Shown here one piece after another: positions 42,618-52,295 of a DNA stretch of 64,000 bases; the stretch's first letter is position 1; every line of letters begins with the position of its first letter. The stretch covers positions 32,770-96,769 of the forward strand of contig NZ_JAFLRF010000010.1 of NCBI RefSeq assembly GCF_017315705.1. The letters are read 5' to 3'. The notes beneath the pieces were generated by a model, which did no database searches, had not been told where the DNA came from, and saw only the letters and a list, made by a program, of their open reading frames with translations. Source of the DNA: Trinickia mobilis. Lineage in GTDB: Bacteria; Pseudomonadota; Gammaproteobacteria; Burkholderiales; Burkholderiaceae. The translations under genes were made by a program, and so were the position numbers.

Positions 42618-44009
42618 TTATGCCTGCGGGTTGCCTGTCAGATGCCGGCTCTTCTTATGAAAGCGCAGCGTGAGCAACACGGCGACGCTCGCGAGCCCGG
42701 CCGCGAGTCCCCACCACAGGCCGCGCGCGCCGAGGCCGAAGTGGAACGCGAGCGTATAGCCGGTCGGGAAGCCGACGCCCCAATAGCCGAACGCCGCCGC
42801 GATCATCGGGATGCGCGTGTCCTTGAGGCCGCGCAGGCATCCCGCGGCGACCGTCTGCATGCCGTCGACGATCTGGAACACGGCCGCCACGCCGAGCAGC
42901 GACGCGGCGAGCGCGACCGTCGGCGCCTCGGACGGATTGTCGAGCCGCAGGTAGAGCCCGACGATTGCGTGCGGCGCGAGAATCAGCACGAGGCCCGAGA
43001 GCGACATGAACCCGGCGCCGAGCGCGAGCGCGACGAAGCCCGCGTGCCGCGCCGCGAGCGGCTGCCCGGCGCCGGCCCAGTAGCCGATGCGCACGTTGGC
43101 GGCCTGGCCGATCGCGAGCGGCACCATGAACGACACCGACGCGACGTTCAGCGCGATCTGGTGCGCCGCGAGCTGCGTCTGTCCGAGCACGCCGACCATC
43201 AGGCCGGTCGCGAGAAAGAGCGTCGATTCGACGCCGTAGGTGATCGCGACGGGCCAGCCGACAGCGAACAGCTCGCCCATCAGCGGCACGTTCGGCCGCG
43301 CCGCGGTGACGAAGCGCCGGTAGCGCTCGCGGCCGTGCAGCAGGATCACGAGCGTGATCGCGGTGAGCCAGATGGTGCAGGTCGTCGCCGCCGCGGAGCC
43401 GAGAAAGCCGAGCCGCGGCAGGCCGTAGGCGCCGTGAATCAGGCCGTAGTTGAGCACCGCGTTCACGGCGACGCCCGCGATCGACACCCACAGCAAGCGC
43501 TTCGCCGCGCCGATGGCGGGCAAAAACGAGCGCATCATGCCGATCCCGATCAGGCTGCCGAGCGAGGCCCAGCGCAGGATGTTCGCGTATTCGCCGACGT
43601 CGCGCGCGAGCGTGGGCGGCTCGCCGAACGCGAGCAGGATCGGATGCGCGAACGACAGCAGCACGAACGCGGGCACCGCGAGAATCGCCGAGAGCGCGAG
43701 GCCCGTCCAATATATGTGCGGCACGCGATGCTCGGCTTTCGCGCCGCGCGCATGGGCGACGCTGACCGAGACCGAGGTCAGCACGCCTTGCAGGACCGTC
43801 ACGACGACCAAGAAGAGCGTGGCGCCGAGGCCGCCCGCGGCGATCGCGTCGGGGCCGAGCGAGCCGAGCAGGATCGTGTCGGTGACGCCCATCGCCATCT
43901 GCGAGAGCTGGGCGATCGCGAGCGGCGCGGCGAGACGGGCGGTGTCGGCGGCGTGGCGGGTGAAGCTGGGCGGCGCGACGGCCGCGTGCGAAAGGCGGGA
44001 TTGAGACAT
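42618..44009 (-). CDS. MATE family multidrug efflux transporter, NorM-like
   Basis: A 463-residue inner-membrane antiporter with 12 predicted hydrophobic segments in two similar halves. It starts with LAAPLAIAQLSQMAMGVTDT, the N-lobe motif of NorM proteins, and has GWPVAITYGVESTLFLATGL at the start of the C-lobe. NorM exports cationic drugs with Na+ or H+. The ATG at 44009 (MSQSRLSH) is preferred over one at 44078. It is expressed alone; a terminator and REP-like elements follow. Confidence 0.93.
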   Translation of the reverse strand: MSQSRLSHAAVAPPSFTRHAADTARLAAPLAIAQLSQMAMGVTDTILLGSLGPDAIAAGGLGATLFLVVVTVLQGVLTSVSVSVAHARGAKAEHRVPHIYWTGLALSAILAVPAFVLLSFAHPILLAFGEPPTLARDVGEYANILRWASLGSLIGIGMMRSFLPAIGAAKRLLWVSIAGVAVNAVLNYGLIHGAYGLPRLGFLGSAAATTCTIWLTAITLVILLHGRERYRRFVTAARPNVPLMGELFAVGWPVAITYGVESTLFLATGLMVGVLGQTQLAAHQIALNVASVSFMVPLAIGQAANVRIGYWAGAGQPLAARHAGFVALALGAGFMSLSGLVLILAPHAIVGLYLRLDNPSEAPTVALAASLLGVAAVFQIVDGMQTVAAGCLRGLKDTRIPMIAAAFGYWGVGFPTGYTLAFHFGLGARGLWWGLAAGLASVAVLLTLRFHKKSRHLTGNPQA

Positions 44010-44192
44010 AGCGACCTGCAAAAAACCTGCCGGTGCGCACCTTGCGCGCACCTTTCTTATTTCAAAAACAAACAGCATATTGCCAGTGCGTGCGGCTGTC
44101 GATGAGACGATCGGTCTACCGGCGCCGCAGCGGGGGGCTCATAGCCGGCTGAAGGCGCTTGACGTGCCTCACGTGCCCCGTGCGCAGGCGGG

Positions 44193-44414
44193 CTAAGCCG
44201 CCTCGTGCACGGCGATGCGCGTGTCGCCGTGCATGACGACCTGGCCCGCGCGAATCTTGCACCTCTTGCGCAGCTCGACCTGGCCGTCGACCGTGACCGC
44301 GCCCGATGCGACGATGGCTTTCGCCGATCCGCCGCTGTCCGCGAGGCCGGTCAGCTTCAGCAGGTTGTGCAATTCGACGAAGTCGCCGGTGAGCGTGAAG
44401 TTGAGATTGGCCAT
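44193..44414 (-). CDS. S4-domain RNA-binding protein, YbcJ-like
   Basis: A 73-residue protein made almost entirely of an S4 RNA-binding domain: FVELHNLLKLTGLADSGGSA, then KAIVASGAVTVDGQVELRKR and GQVVMHGD. It resembles E. coli YbcJ, thought to bind rRNA or structured RNA. The ATG at 44414 (MANLNFTL) is the natural start; another lies 3 codons upstream. It is upstream of the SulP gene's end, on the same strand as its neighbours, with no clear operon. Confidence 0.88.
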   Translation of the reverse strand: MANLNFTLTGDFVELHNLLKLTGLADSGGSAKAIVASGAVTVDGQVELRKRCKIRAGQVVMHGDTRIAVHEAA

Positions 44415-44506
44415 GACGAGCAATGCGATTCACGCATCGAAAAGGGAGAAGGGCCCGCATCATAAGCCACTTGCGGGCCAACACCGGCTATTTGCGCGCG
44501 CCGGAC

Positions 44507-46189
44507 CTAGACTTCATCCCTTGCCTGCACGCGTTCGTCCGCTTCGACGATGGCCAGCGCCTCGTGCATCGTCGGGAAGATGTGCGTCTCGCCGATCACG
44601 CTGGCGATGCCGTGCCGGACCATGTCCGAGAGCAGGTATTGATTGACGCGCGCAAACACGACCTGGACTCCCCGCTGGGTCAACGTTTCGCAGAGCTCGG
44701 AGACCGTGCGCGCGGCCGAGTAGTCGAGATCGGTAATCGCTCCGGCATCGACCACGAACCAGTGCACGGGGTTCGGCGCGCGCTCGACAAGCTCGCGGAC
44801 TTCGTCGACGAAGAAATGGTCGTTCGCATAGAAGAGGTCGGCGCCGAAGCGATACACGATCAGTCCGGGCGCGGTTTCGGCGCCGGGCGTGGCCGGTGCC
44901 GGCAGCCAGCGCGAGCCGGGCCCGGGCTCGAGCATCATCGTGTGCGGCCGATAGCTGTGGCGCACGTGCCGCAGCAGCGACAGCGCGACCGCGAGCATGA
45001 TGCCCTGCTCGACGCCGATCACGACCACCGACGCCGCGGTGAAGAGCGCGAGCGTGAATTCGCCGGGGCTCTCGTGCCGGATCGCAAGGAGGCTCGGCAC
45101 GTTGATGAGGCCGACTGCGATCGTGAACACGATGCCGGCCAGCACGGCGTGCGGCAGGTACTGGAGCGTGCCGCTCAGGAACAGCAGCACCACGACCACC
45201 ACGGCCGCGAACACCAATTGCGCCACCTGGCTGCGCGCACCGGCGCGCTCGGCCATCGCGGTCTGCGTCGGGCTGCCGTTGACGACGAACGCGCCCGTCA
45301 CCGCGGCGGCCGCATTGGCGGTGGCGAGGCCAAGGATGTCGGAGTCGATGTCGACGGGCTCGCGATAGCGCTCCGCGAACGCGCGGCTTGCCGCGGCGCT
45401 CTGCGCGATGATCATCGCGAAGCATGACGCGGACGTCGGCAGCAGCTCCAGCGATTCCCGCCAGCCGACGAGCGGCCAGTGCAGCGACGGCAGGCCGCCC
45501 GCGACCGGTCCGATCACCGCGATCCCGTGGCCCGCGAAGTTGTACGCGTAGCTTGCGGCGATCGATGCTACGACCGCGAAGAGCGCGACAGGCAACCGCG
45601 GCATGAAGTGCTTGAAGCCGAGAATGCAAGCCACCACGAGCGCCGAAATCGCAAGCGTGGGGAGCTGAACGTGCGGCAAGCGATCGAGGACCTGGCCGAG
45701 CTGCTCGATGCTGTGCCGCGACGTCACGGCGATGCCGAGCATGTCGCCGAGCATCGCGATCCCCACTTGCACGCCGACGCCGGCGAGAAAGCCGACCAGC
45801 ACCGTGCGCGAGAGAAAGTCGGCGAGAAAGCCGAGCTTGAAGATGCGCGCAATCAAGAGCAGGACGGCCGTTTGCATCGCGACGACGCCCGCGAGCGCCG
45901 CGTATTTCGCGCTCGCCACGGGCGCCATCGCCGAGAGCCGGCTCGCGAAGATGGTGGCGGTGGCCGAGTCGGCCGCGACCACGAGGTGACGCGATGCGCC
46001 GAAGATCGCGAACGCCACCAATGGCAAGAGGACGGTGTAGAGCCCGGTCACCGCAGGCATGCCGGCGATGCGCGCATAACCGAGCACCTGGGGGATGTTC
46101 ATCGAGGCGAGCGTTGCGCCCGCCATCGCGTCGCGAAGGGCCGCTGCCCGGTCGAGAGGTCGGATTCCCTTCAATAAGCTAAGTCGCAT
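44507..46189 (-). CDS. SulP-family anion transporter with STAS domain
   Basis: A 560-residue inner-membrane transporter. Residues 20-410 hold the SulP core with about 12 hydrophobic segments, starting LRDAMAGATLASMNIPQVLG and containing FVVNGSPTQTAMAERAGARS. The C-terminal STAS domain (about 440-550) has IVYRFGADLFYANDHFFVDE and the VVDAGAITDLDYSAA phosphorylation-type loop. Substrates of the family include sulfate, bicarbonate and C4-dicarboxylates; which one applies is not clear. The start ATG at 46189 (MRLSLLKGI) is chosen; the longer frame is noncoding. Confidence 0.92.
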   Translation of the reverse strand: MRLSLLKGIRPLDRAAALRDAMAGATLASMNIPQVLGYARIAGMPAVTGLYTVLLPLVAFAIFGASRHLVVAADSATATIFASRLSAMAPVASAKYAALAGVVAMQTAVLLLIARIFKLGFLADFLSRTVLVGFLAGVGVQVGIAMLGDMLGIAVTSRHSIEQLGQVLDRLPHVQLPTLAISALVVACILGFKHFMPRLPVALFAVVASIAASYAYNFAGHGIAVIGPVAGGLPSLHWPLVGWRESLELLPTSASCFAMIIAQSAAASRAFAERYREPVDIDSDILGLATANAAAAVTGAFVVNGSPTQTAMAERAGARSQVAQLVFAAVVVVVLLFLSGTLQYLPHAVLAGIVFTIAVGLINVPSLLAIRHESPGEFTLALFTAASVVVIGVEQGIMLAVALSLLRHVRHSYRPHTMMLEPGPGSRWLPAPATPGAETAPGLIVYRFGADLFYANDHFFVDEVRELVERAPNPVHWFVVDAGAITDLDYSAARTVSELCETLTQRGVQVVFARVNQYLLSDMVRHGIASVIGETHIFPTMHEALAIVEADERVQARDEV

Positions 46190-46401
46190 GCCGGCTTTCC
46201 AATGAGTTTTCGCACGCACGAATGGCGTGAAAACGGTATGAACGTTACCGTATCGTGCCGCGATTCGAAGCGGAAAAGCAAGGCAATTGGCAAACCGAGG
46301 AGGGCGGCCGCCTCGATGCGCGGCCGGTTCGAAGCCGGTTTCAGCGGCCCGCGAATGCCGGCTCGTATCGCTCGCGGGCCTGCGACGGGTTGCGCGAGCG
46401 G

Positions 46402-46911
46402 TTACGGAAACGCCGGTATCGTCGGGTCCGTGCCTTCGATGTCCGCTTCCGGATGATGGCTCTTGACGAGCGCTTCGATTTCCTCGACGCGATCCTTCGC
46501 GACGTCGACCATCATCAGCAACTCGCCTTTCTCGATTGCGGCCTCGAAGCGTTTCAGACGCGTGTTCGGCACGTCGACGCCGATCATCGTCGCAGTCCAT
46601 GCGCCGAAGCCTGCGCTCGCGAGCGTCATCAGCACCACGACGCCGCCCGCGATCGTGAGCCCCGCTGGCGGAAACGCCAGCGCGACGAGACCCGCCAGCG
46701 CGCCTGTGACGCCGCCCGCGGCGGTGCCCCGCGCGAGCGCCGGAAGCAGGTCGCTGCGCTGCGCGAGCGTGCATTGCGGCAGGTCTTCGAGCGGGATGCC
46801 GGGGCGGGCGAGCACGTGGATACGCCGCCACTCGATGCGCTTGAGCAGCAGCTCGTCGATGATGCCCTTCGCGCTCGGGACGTCGGGCAAGAGAAAGTAG
46901 ATGCGCCGCAT
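46402..46911 (-). CDS. DUF1269-like membrane protein
   Basis: A 169-residue protein starting MRRIYFLLPDVPSAKGIIDE, with two hydrophobic helices at about 63-110 (GALAGLVALAFPPAGLTIAG, VVVLMTLASAGFGAW) and an acidic C-terminal part (DRVEEIEALVKSHHPEADIE). The family sits in the inner membrane and is of unknown function, often near transport or stress genes. The ATG at 46911 gives the family start; the rest of the longer frame is not coding. It lies between kdpC and the SulP gene. Confidence 0.8.
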   Translation of the reverse strand: MRRIYFLLPDVPSAKGIIDELLLKRIEWRRIHVLARPGIPLEDLPQCTLAQRSDLLPALARGTAAGGVTGALAGLVALAFPPAGLTIAGGVVVLMTLASAGFGAWTATMIGVDVPNTRLKRFEAAIEKGELLMMVDVAKDRVEEIEALVKSHHPEADIEGTDPTIPAFP

Positions 46912-47050
46912 GGTGGGCCTCCCTTCGGGTTTTCCTTGCGGGAATACCCGTAGCCCTGCTGGCCGGGCCGGCATCGGATTTGCGCAGGCGATAGGCGGCA
47001 GAGCCCTATCAACCAATATAGTCGCTCGCTGCGCGCTCGGCCGAATTGCG

Positions 47051-48067
47051 TTACGACGGCGCTCCAAACCGCCTGCGCAATTCGAGGTTGACTTCGAGCA
47101 CGTTCACGAGCGGCTCGCCGACGAGACCCCCGAACGGCGCATGCGCCTTCTGCTGCAGCAGTGCGCTGATTTCGCTTTTGATCATCGCCGGATCGCGCTT
47201 CGTGTCCTTGGCCCACGCGGCGGCCACGCGGTCCAGTTGATAGTCGGCGTTCGCGAGCGTGATATCCGGGTCGAGGCCGGAGCCCGAGGTCGTCACGAAG
47301 TCGCCGGGCACGTTTTGCAGCGCGACGTCCGGATGGTCCTGCCGCCACATGTCGAAAAAGATCGATTGAATATCGGCGCCGGTTTTCACCGGTTCGATCG
47401 ACGTGACGCTCTTGCCGTCGCTGCCGGTGTGCGTGACGCTCGACGGGAATTGCCCGGGACGCTCCGCCGAAAACGATTCGAAGAACGGCACGGCGAGATC
47501 CGCTGCTTTCGGCTGCGGCGTGCCGGGGTTCGCCGTGATCCATTGCTTGACTGCTTGCGGGTGCGCCTTCGCCCAGTCGTCGACGTACTTCGCGTGCGAC
47601 GGATCCGCGTTGACCCAGCCTTGGGCAAGCGAGTTATGCGCGTCGGCCCATTGCGCGACGATATGCGGCTGGCCGTTCGCGCGATCCCCCTGGAACCAGG
47701 TTTCGACATCGGGTGCGACGGGCCGTCCCGCCTTCGGTCCGCTCGCATACTGCGCGATCGGACCGAGCGTGCGCGCGACACGATCGCGCAGCGCATAGTT
47801 CGAAGCGGCAAGCGCCGACGAACCCGACGACGAGCCGTCATACGACACGGCGGAAGGGCGCGGCTGGAAGTACTCGTCCTTGGTGAACGGCTGCGCGATC
47901 AGGAGCGAGCCGACCGGCTTGCCGTCGGGTCCGTTCACGATGCTGCCGTTCGCCTGGAACGGAAACGCGGTCTGCCCGATGGTCCACAAGATCGCCGGAT
48001 AGAGGCCGCACAGGAGCACGACCGCCATTCCCAGCAGCAATGCACTCTTCGATATATAGCGCAGCAT
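47051..48067 (-). CDS. kdpC: Potassium-transporting ATPase subunit KdpC, extended form
   Basis: A 338-residue KdpC. The N-terminal membrane anchor (8-32) and QANGSIVNGPDGKPVGSLLI, QPFTKDEYFQPRPSAVSYDG match the family, as does the C-terminal FVTTSGSGLDPDITLANADY and GEPLVNVLEVNLEL. Between them, residues about 102-250 are an insert with WADAHNSLAQGWVNADPSHA and WITANPGTPQPKAADLAVPF, which ordinary KdpC (about 190 aa) lacks. KdpC stabilises the KdpA-KdpB complex and binds ATP. The insert faces the periplasm; its role is unknown. No frameshift is seen. Confidence 0.93.
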   Translation of the reverse strand: MLRYISKSALLLGMAVVLLCGLYPAILWTIGQTAFPFQANGSIVNGPDGKPVGSLLIAQPFTKDEYFQPRPSAVSYDGSSSGSSALAASNYALRDRVARTLGPIAQYASGPKAGRPVAPDVETWFQGDRANGQPHIVAQWADAHNSLAQGWVNADPSHAKYVDDWAKAHPQAVKQWITANPGTPQPKAADLAVPFFESFSAERPGQFPSSVTHTGSDGKSVTSIEPVKTGADIQSIFFDMWRQDHPDVALQNVPGDFVTTSGSGLDPDITLANADYQLDRVAAAWAKDTKRDPAMIKSEISALLQQKAHAPFGGLVGEPLVNVLEVNLELRRRFGAPS

Positions 48068-48102
48068 GGTTGTCCCCTCAGTGCGCAGATTTCACGCGAT
48101 GC

Positions 48103-50274
48103 TCACGCGACCAGATGCGTCGCGACCATCACGACGTCGATCAGCTTGATCCCCGCGAACGGCACGATCACGCCCCCGAGCCCCCAGACCAGGAGGTTGC
48201 GCCGCAAGAGCGCATCGGCGCCGAGCGCGCGGTACTTGACGCCTTTCAACGCGATCGGGATCAGCAGCGGGATGATCAGCGCGTTGAAGATCACCGCCGA
48301 CAGAATCGCCGACGTCGGCGAATGCAGATGCATGACGTCCATCGCGCCGAGCCACGGCAGCGTGCCGGCAAAGAGCGCGGGCACGATCGCGAAGTACTTG
48401 GCGACGTCGTTCGCAATCGAGAACGTCGTGAGCGCGCCGCGCGTCATCAGGAGCTGCTTGCCGATCTCGATCACTTCGATGAGCTTGGTCGGATCGCTGT
48501 CGAGGTCGACCATGTTGCCCGCTTCCTTCGCGGCCTGCGTGCCCGAGTTCATCGCGAGGCCGACGTCGGCTTGCGCGAGCGCGGGCGCGTCGTTGGTGCC
48601 GTCGCCCATCATCGCGACGAGCTTGCCTTCGGCCTGTTCCTTGCGCAAATAGGCGAGCTTCGCCTCGGGTGTCGCCTCGGCGATGAAATGGTCGACCCCT
48701 GCCAGCTCCGCGAGCGTCGCGGCCGTCAACGCGTTGTCGCCGGTGATCATCACCGTATACAGCCCCATCTTGCGCAAGTGCTGGATCCGTTCGCGGATGC
48801 CGGGTTTGAGCACGTCCTCCAGAATCACCACGCCCGCAATCTCGTTGCCGTTCGCCACGAGGAGCGGCGTCGCGCCTTGCTTGCCGGCTTGCCGCAGGAT
48901 CGGGTCGAGGCCGAACGGCACTTCGCCGCCGTGCCGCTTCACGTACGCGACGATCGCATCCGGCGCGCCCTTGCGAATCGTGCGGCCGTCGGGCAGGTCG
49001 ACGCCGCTCATGCGGCTTTGCGCGCTGAACGGCACGAGCTTCGCGTCGTTCGGCAATGCGTGCATGCCGTGGTCGGCCGGATACGGCGCAAGCGGCGACA
49101 CCACCGCGACGATGCTCTTGCCCTCGGGTGTCTGATCGCCGAACGACGCCATCGCGGCGAGCCGCTTCAGTTCGCCCTCGTCATACGCGCCAACGGGCAT
49201 GAAGGCGGTAGCGCGGCGATTGCCGATCGTGATCGTGCCGGTCTTGTCGAGCACGACGGTGTCGATGTCGCCCGCGACTTCCACGGCCTTGCCGCTCTTC
49301 GCGAAGATATTCGCGCGCAGCGCGCGGTCCATGCCCGCAATGCCGATCGCGGCGAGCAACGCGCCGATCGTCGTCGGGATCAGGCAAACGAGCAATGCGA
49401 CGAGCGTCGGCACGTCGGTGCCGAGGCTGTGCAACGGTTCGGACAAGCCGAGATAGCTCGTCATGTACTGCTCGGCGTTGAATGCCATCGGCCACAGCGG
49501 TACCACCACGATCAGGAAGATCAGCGTGAACGCGGACAGCACGAGCGTGAGCGCGATCTCGTTCGGCGTGCGCTGCCGCACGGCGCCTTCGACGAGCGCG
49601 ATCATGCGGTCGAGAAAGGTCTCGCCGGCGTGCGCCGATACGCGCACGATGATCTCGTCGGAGAGCACCGTCGTGCCGCCCGTCACGCCCGAGCGATCGC
49701 CGCCCGCGTCGCGGATCACGGGTGCCGACTCGCCGGTAATCGCGGATTCGTCGACCGAGGCCGTGCCTTCGATGATCTCCCCATCGCTAGGAATCACCTC
49801 GCCGGCGCGCACGATGACGACGTCGTCGCGCTGCAGCTCGATCGACGACACCTTCTCTTGCCGTCCGTCGGACAGCATGCGGCACGCGATGGTATCGCGC
49901 CGCGCGCGCTTCAATGCATCGGCCTGCGCCTTGCCGCGCTCTTCGGCGATCGCGGTGGCGAAGTTCGCGAACACGACGGTCAGGAAGAGCCAGACGTCGA
50001 GCGCGATGAAGTAGGTGAGCGGCGCTTCGCTATGGGCCACACCCATCGCGATCTGCACGATGAAGACGAGCGTGAGCACCGCGCCTAGCTCGACGACGAA
50101 CATCACGGGGTTCTTCCATTGGATATCAGGCCGCAGCGCGACGATCGACTGGCGCAGCGCCGCGCGAACCAGATCCGAGGCGAAGAGCTTGTGCGTCGGC
50201 GATTTCTGCGGCGGGCGAGGGCCGGCAGGTGTCGCAACGGCTGTTTGTCCTTGCGCGAGTTTTACTGTTTCCAT
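48103..50274 (-). CDS. kdpB: Potassium-transporting P-type ATPase subunit KdpB
   Basis: A 723-residue P-type ATPase that powers high-affinity K+ uptake through KdpA. It shows the phosphorylated Asp in VVLDKTGTITIGN, the TGESAPV phosphatase loop, MMGDGTNDAPALAQADVGLA (hinge) and the KdpB-typical TPKLIEVIEIGKQLL-like segment (DPTKLIEVIEIGKQLLMTRG). About 40 N-terminal residues form a cytosolic tail longer than in E. coli (682 aa). It lies 35 nt before kdpC in kdpFABC. Confidence 0.97.
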   Translation of the reverse strand: METVKLAQGQTAVATPAGPRPPQKSPTHKLFASDLVRAALRQSIVALRPDIQWKNPVMFVVELGAVLTLVFIVQIAMGVAHSEAPLTYFIALDVWLFLTVVFANFATAIAEERGKAQADALKRARRDTIACRMLSDGRQEKVSSIELQRDDVVIVRAGEVIPSDGEIIEGTASVDESAITGESAPVIRDAGGDRSGVTGGTTVLSDEIIVRVSAHAGETFLDRMIALVEGAVRQRTPNEIALTLVLSAFTLIFLIVVVPLWPMAFNAEQYMTSYLGLSEPLHSLGTDVPTLVALLVCLIPTTIGALLAAIGIAGMDRALRANIFAKSGKAVEVAGDIDTVVLDKTGTITIGNRRATAFMPVGAYDEGELKRLAAMASFGDQTPEGKSIVAVVSPLAPYPADHGMHALPNDAKLVPFSAQSRMSGVDLPDGRTIRKGAPDAIVAYVKRHGGEVPFGLDPILRQAGKQGATPLLVANGNEIAGVVILEDVLKPGIRERIQHLRKMGLYTVMITGDNALTAATLAELAGVDHFIAEATPEAKLAYLRKEQAEGKLVAMMGDGTNDAPALAQADVGLAMNSGTQAAKEAGNMVDLDSDPTKLIEVIEIGKQLLMTRGALTTFSIANDVAKYFAIVPALFAGTLPWLGAMDVMHLHSPTSAILSAVIFNALIIPLLIPIALKGVKYRALGADALLRRNLLVWGLGGVIVPFAGIKLIDVVMVATHLVA

Positions 50275-50331
50275 GGTGTATGCCCTGAATCTCTAGTTAG
50301 ACGGTCGATTCATTCGCTACTCAACCATTGG

Positions 50332-52134
50332 CTATCCGCCGAACGGAATGGGCCCCAAGTGCTCCGCTAGCGGTCCGAGTGCGGCGACCGGCAGGAACAG
50401 CAGCGCGCCGACGATCAGAATCGTCCCGAGCAGCAGGAAGCCGAACGTCGCGGTGTTGTCGCGCATCGTGCCGAGCGTCGCGGGCGCCATCTTCTTGCGG
50501 CCGAGGTAGGCGGCCATCGCGATCGGCGCGACGATCGGCAGGTAGCGCGAGAACAGCATCACGAGACCGGTCGCCGTATCCCATTGCACGGCGGTCGGCG
50601 CCGGGTTCGGGTTGCTGTTGAAGCCGTAGGTCGTGGCGAGCCCGTCGAACGCGGAGCCGTTGTTCGCCGAGGATGACGAGAACTGGTACGTGATCTCGGT
50701 GAAGCCGTGCGCGCCGGGATTCGCTTCGGCCTTGGTGCCCCAGTCAGTCGCGGAAAAGAGCCCGCTCGGGCCGAGAATCAGGATCGGGTGCACGAGCAGC
50801 GCGATCATCGCGAGCTTCATCTCTCGCGCACCGACCTTGCGGCCGAGATACTCGGGCGTGCGGCCCACCATCTGCCCGGCGAGGAACACGCCGACGATCA
50901 GGTACAGCAGCAGGTTGATCATGCCGACGCCCTTGCCGCCGAACACGCAGTTGAGCCACATGCCGATGAGCGGCGAGAGGCCCGCGAGCGGGTTCAGGCT
51001 GTCATGCTCGGCGTTGACCGCGCCGCACGTCACATCGGTCGTGATCGCGGCGAAAGTCGCGCCTGCCGACGTGCCGAAGCGCAATTCCTTGCCTTCGAGA
51101 TTGCCGAGATGCTGGTCGACGGGCAGCACGGCGACGGGCGGGATCGTGAGCATCCGATGCGCGCCCGGCAGCGGGTAGCTGCGCGATACCGCATGCGCGG
51201 TGAACGCCGGGTTGGGTTTCACGGCGTCCCAGTACACCGCCCACGCGATCAAGCCGATCATCATCGACAGCATCACGCTGTAGATCACGATCGCGTGCCG
51301 CATGCGCGCCAGCATGCGCCCGTACATCAGCACGAGTGAGAACGGGAAGATCATCATCGCGAGTGTCGTCACGAAGTTCGACAACGCTGACGGATTCTCG
51401 TAGGGATGCGCGCTGTTCATGCCGTAAAAACCACCGCCATTGGTACCGAGCATCTTGATCGGAATCACCGCCGCCACGGGGCCGACGATCAGCGTCTGCT
51501 GCTTCGCCTGCCCGTTGTCGGCCGTGCCCATCGCCGTGGGTTCGAGCGTGGTGACCCGCACGTCGCTTTGCAAGGTCATCGGCATGCCTTCGTGGATGAA
51601 GATCGTGCCGACGATCAACGCAACCGGCACGAACATATAAAGCACGACGCGCCACATGTCGACGAAGAAATTGCCGACCAGGCTTTCGCCGCGCAATGCC
51701 CGGATAATCGCGGTGAGCGCGCACAACCCGACCGCTGCCGAGAGGAACATATTCGGCAGGATGAAAAAGATCTGGCTGAAATTCGACAGATGCTGGTCGC
51801 CCGAGTAGTGCTGCAGGTTCGTGTTGGTCATGAACGAGATGACCGTGTTGAAGATCGTCGACGGCGCGAGCATGCCGCGGTTAAGCGGATTGAGCGGCAT
51901 CAGCGGCTGCAGCGACAGCACGGCAAAGCCGAATACGAAAAGCGCCGCGTTGAACACGAGCAGCGCGATCGTGTATTGCTTCCAGTTCAGCGGACCGCTG
52001 TCGAGCTTCGCCTCGAACCAGCGGAGAAAGCGGGGGGCGCGGTAATGGCCGTCCATGATCCAGGCCATGTAACGGCTGAGCGGGATCGAGATGACAATGG
52101 CCGTCACGAGAATGAGAAGCGGCAGGGTCCACAT
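50332..52134 (-). CDS. kdpA: Potassium-transporting ATPase subunit KdpA
   Basis: A 600-residue channel-like subunit that binds K+. The four selectivity loops appear as FMTNTNLQHYSGDQHLS, LGTNGGGFYGMNSAHPYENP, TTDVTCGAVNAEHDSLNPLA and FSSSSANNGSAFDG. About ten membrane segments are present. The ATG at 52134 has AAGGGGAA 4-11 nt upstream; the longer frame to 52233 overlaps kdpF and is not used. No kdpDE sensor genes are in the window. Confidence 0.97.
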   Translation of the reverse strand: MWTLPLLILVTAIVISIPLSRYMAWIMDGHYRAPRFLRWFEAKLDSGPLNWKQYTIALLVFNAALFVFGFAVLSLQPLMPLNPLNRGMLAPSTIFNTVISFMTNTNLQHYSGDQHLSNFSQIFFILPNMFLSAAVGLCALTAIIRALRGESLVGNFFVDMWRVVLYMFVPVALIVGTIFIHEGMPMTLQSDVRVTTLEPTAMGTADNGQAKQQTLIVGPVAAVIPIKMLGTNGGGFYGMNSAHPYENPSALSNFVTTLAMMIFPFSLVLMYGRMLARMRHAIVIYSVMLSMMIGLIAWAVYWDAVKPNPAFTAHAVSRSYPLPGAHRMLTIPPVAVLPVDQHLGNLEGKELRFGTSAGATFAAITTDVTCGAVNAEHDSLNPLAGLSPLIGMWLNCVFGGKGVGMINLLLYLIVGVFLAGQMVGRTPEYLGRKVGAREMKLAMIALLVHPILILGPSGLFSATDWGTKAEANPGAHGFTEITYQFSSSSANNGSAFDGLATTYGFNSNPNPAPTAVQWDTATGLVMLFSRYLPIVAPIAMAAYLGRKKMAPATLGTMRDNTATFGFLLLGTILIVGALLFLPVAALGPLAEHLGPIPFGG

Positions 52135-52204
52135 GGAGTTCCCCTTCGGCGCTAAGAGAGGGTTGTATCGACGAGGCGGCGTCGACGTAATGCTCGCGCG
52201 GCCT

Positions 52205-52285
52205 TCAGAACCACTCGGGCCGAACGAGCGCAACGAACAGATAGACGAAGGTCAGCGCGGATATCGCGGCAGCGAGCCAGGCCAT
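52205..52285 (-). CDS. kdpF: KdpF, 26-residue accessory membrane peptide
   Basis: A single-helix peptide, MAWLAAAISALTFVYLFVAL followed by VRPEWF, the typical KdpF length and ending (one hydrophobic helix then RPEWF/RPE-F). It stabilises the KdpABC complex in E. coli. GGAGACC precedes the ATG at 52285. It lies directly before kdpA and was too short for a standard gene call. Confidence 0.9.
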   Translation of the reverse strand: MAWLAAAISALTFVYLFVALVRPEWF

Positions 52286-52295
52286 GACGGTCTCC

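Noticed and set aside
42585..44105. A 506-residue plus-strand frame opposite the MATE gene
   Set aside because: Arg/Glu/His-rich antisense shadow with no domain; the MATE protein on the minus strand is certain.
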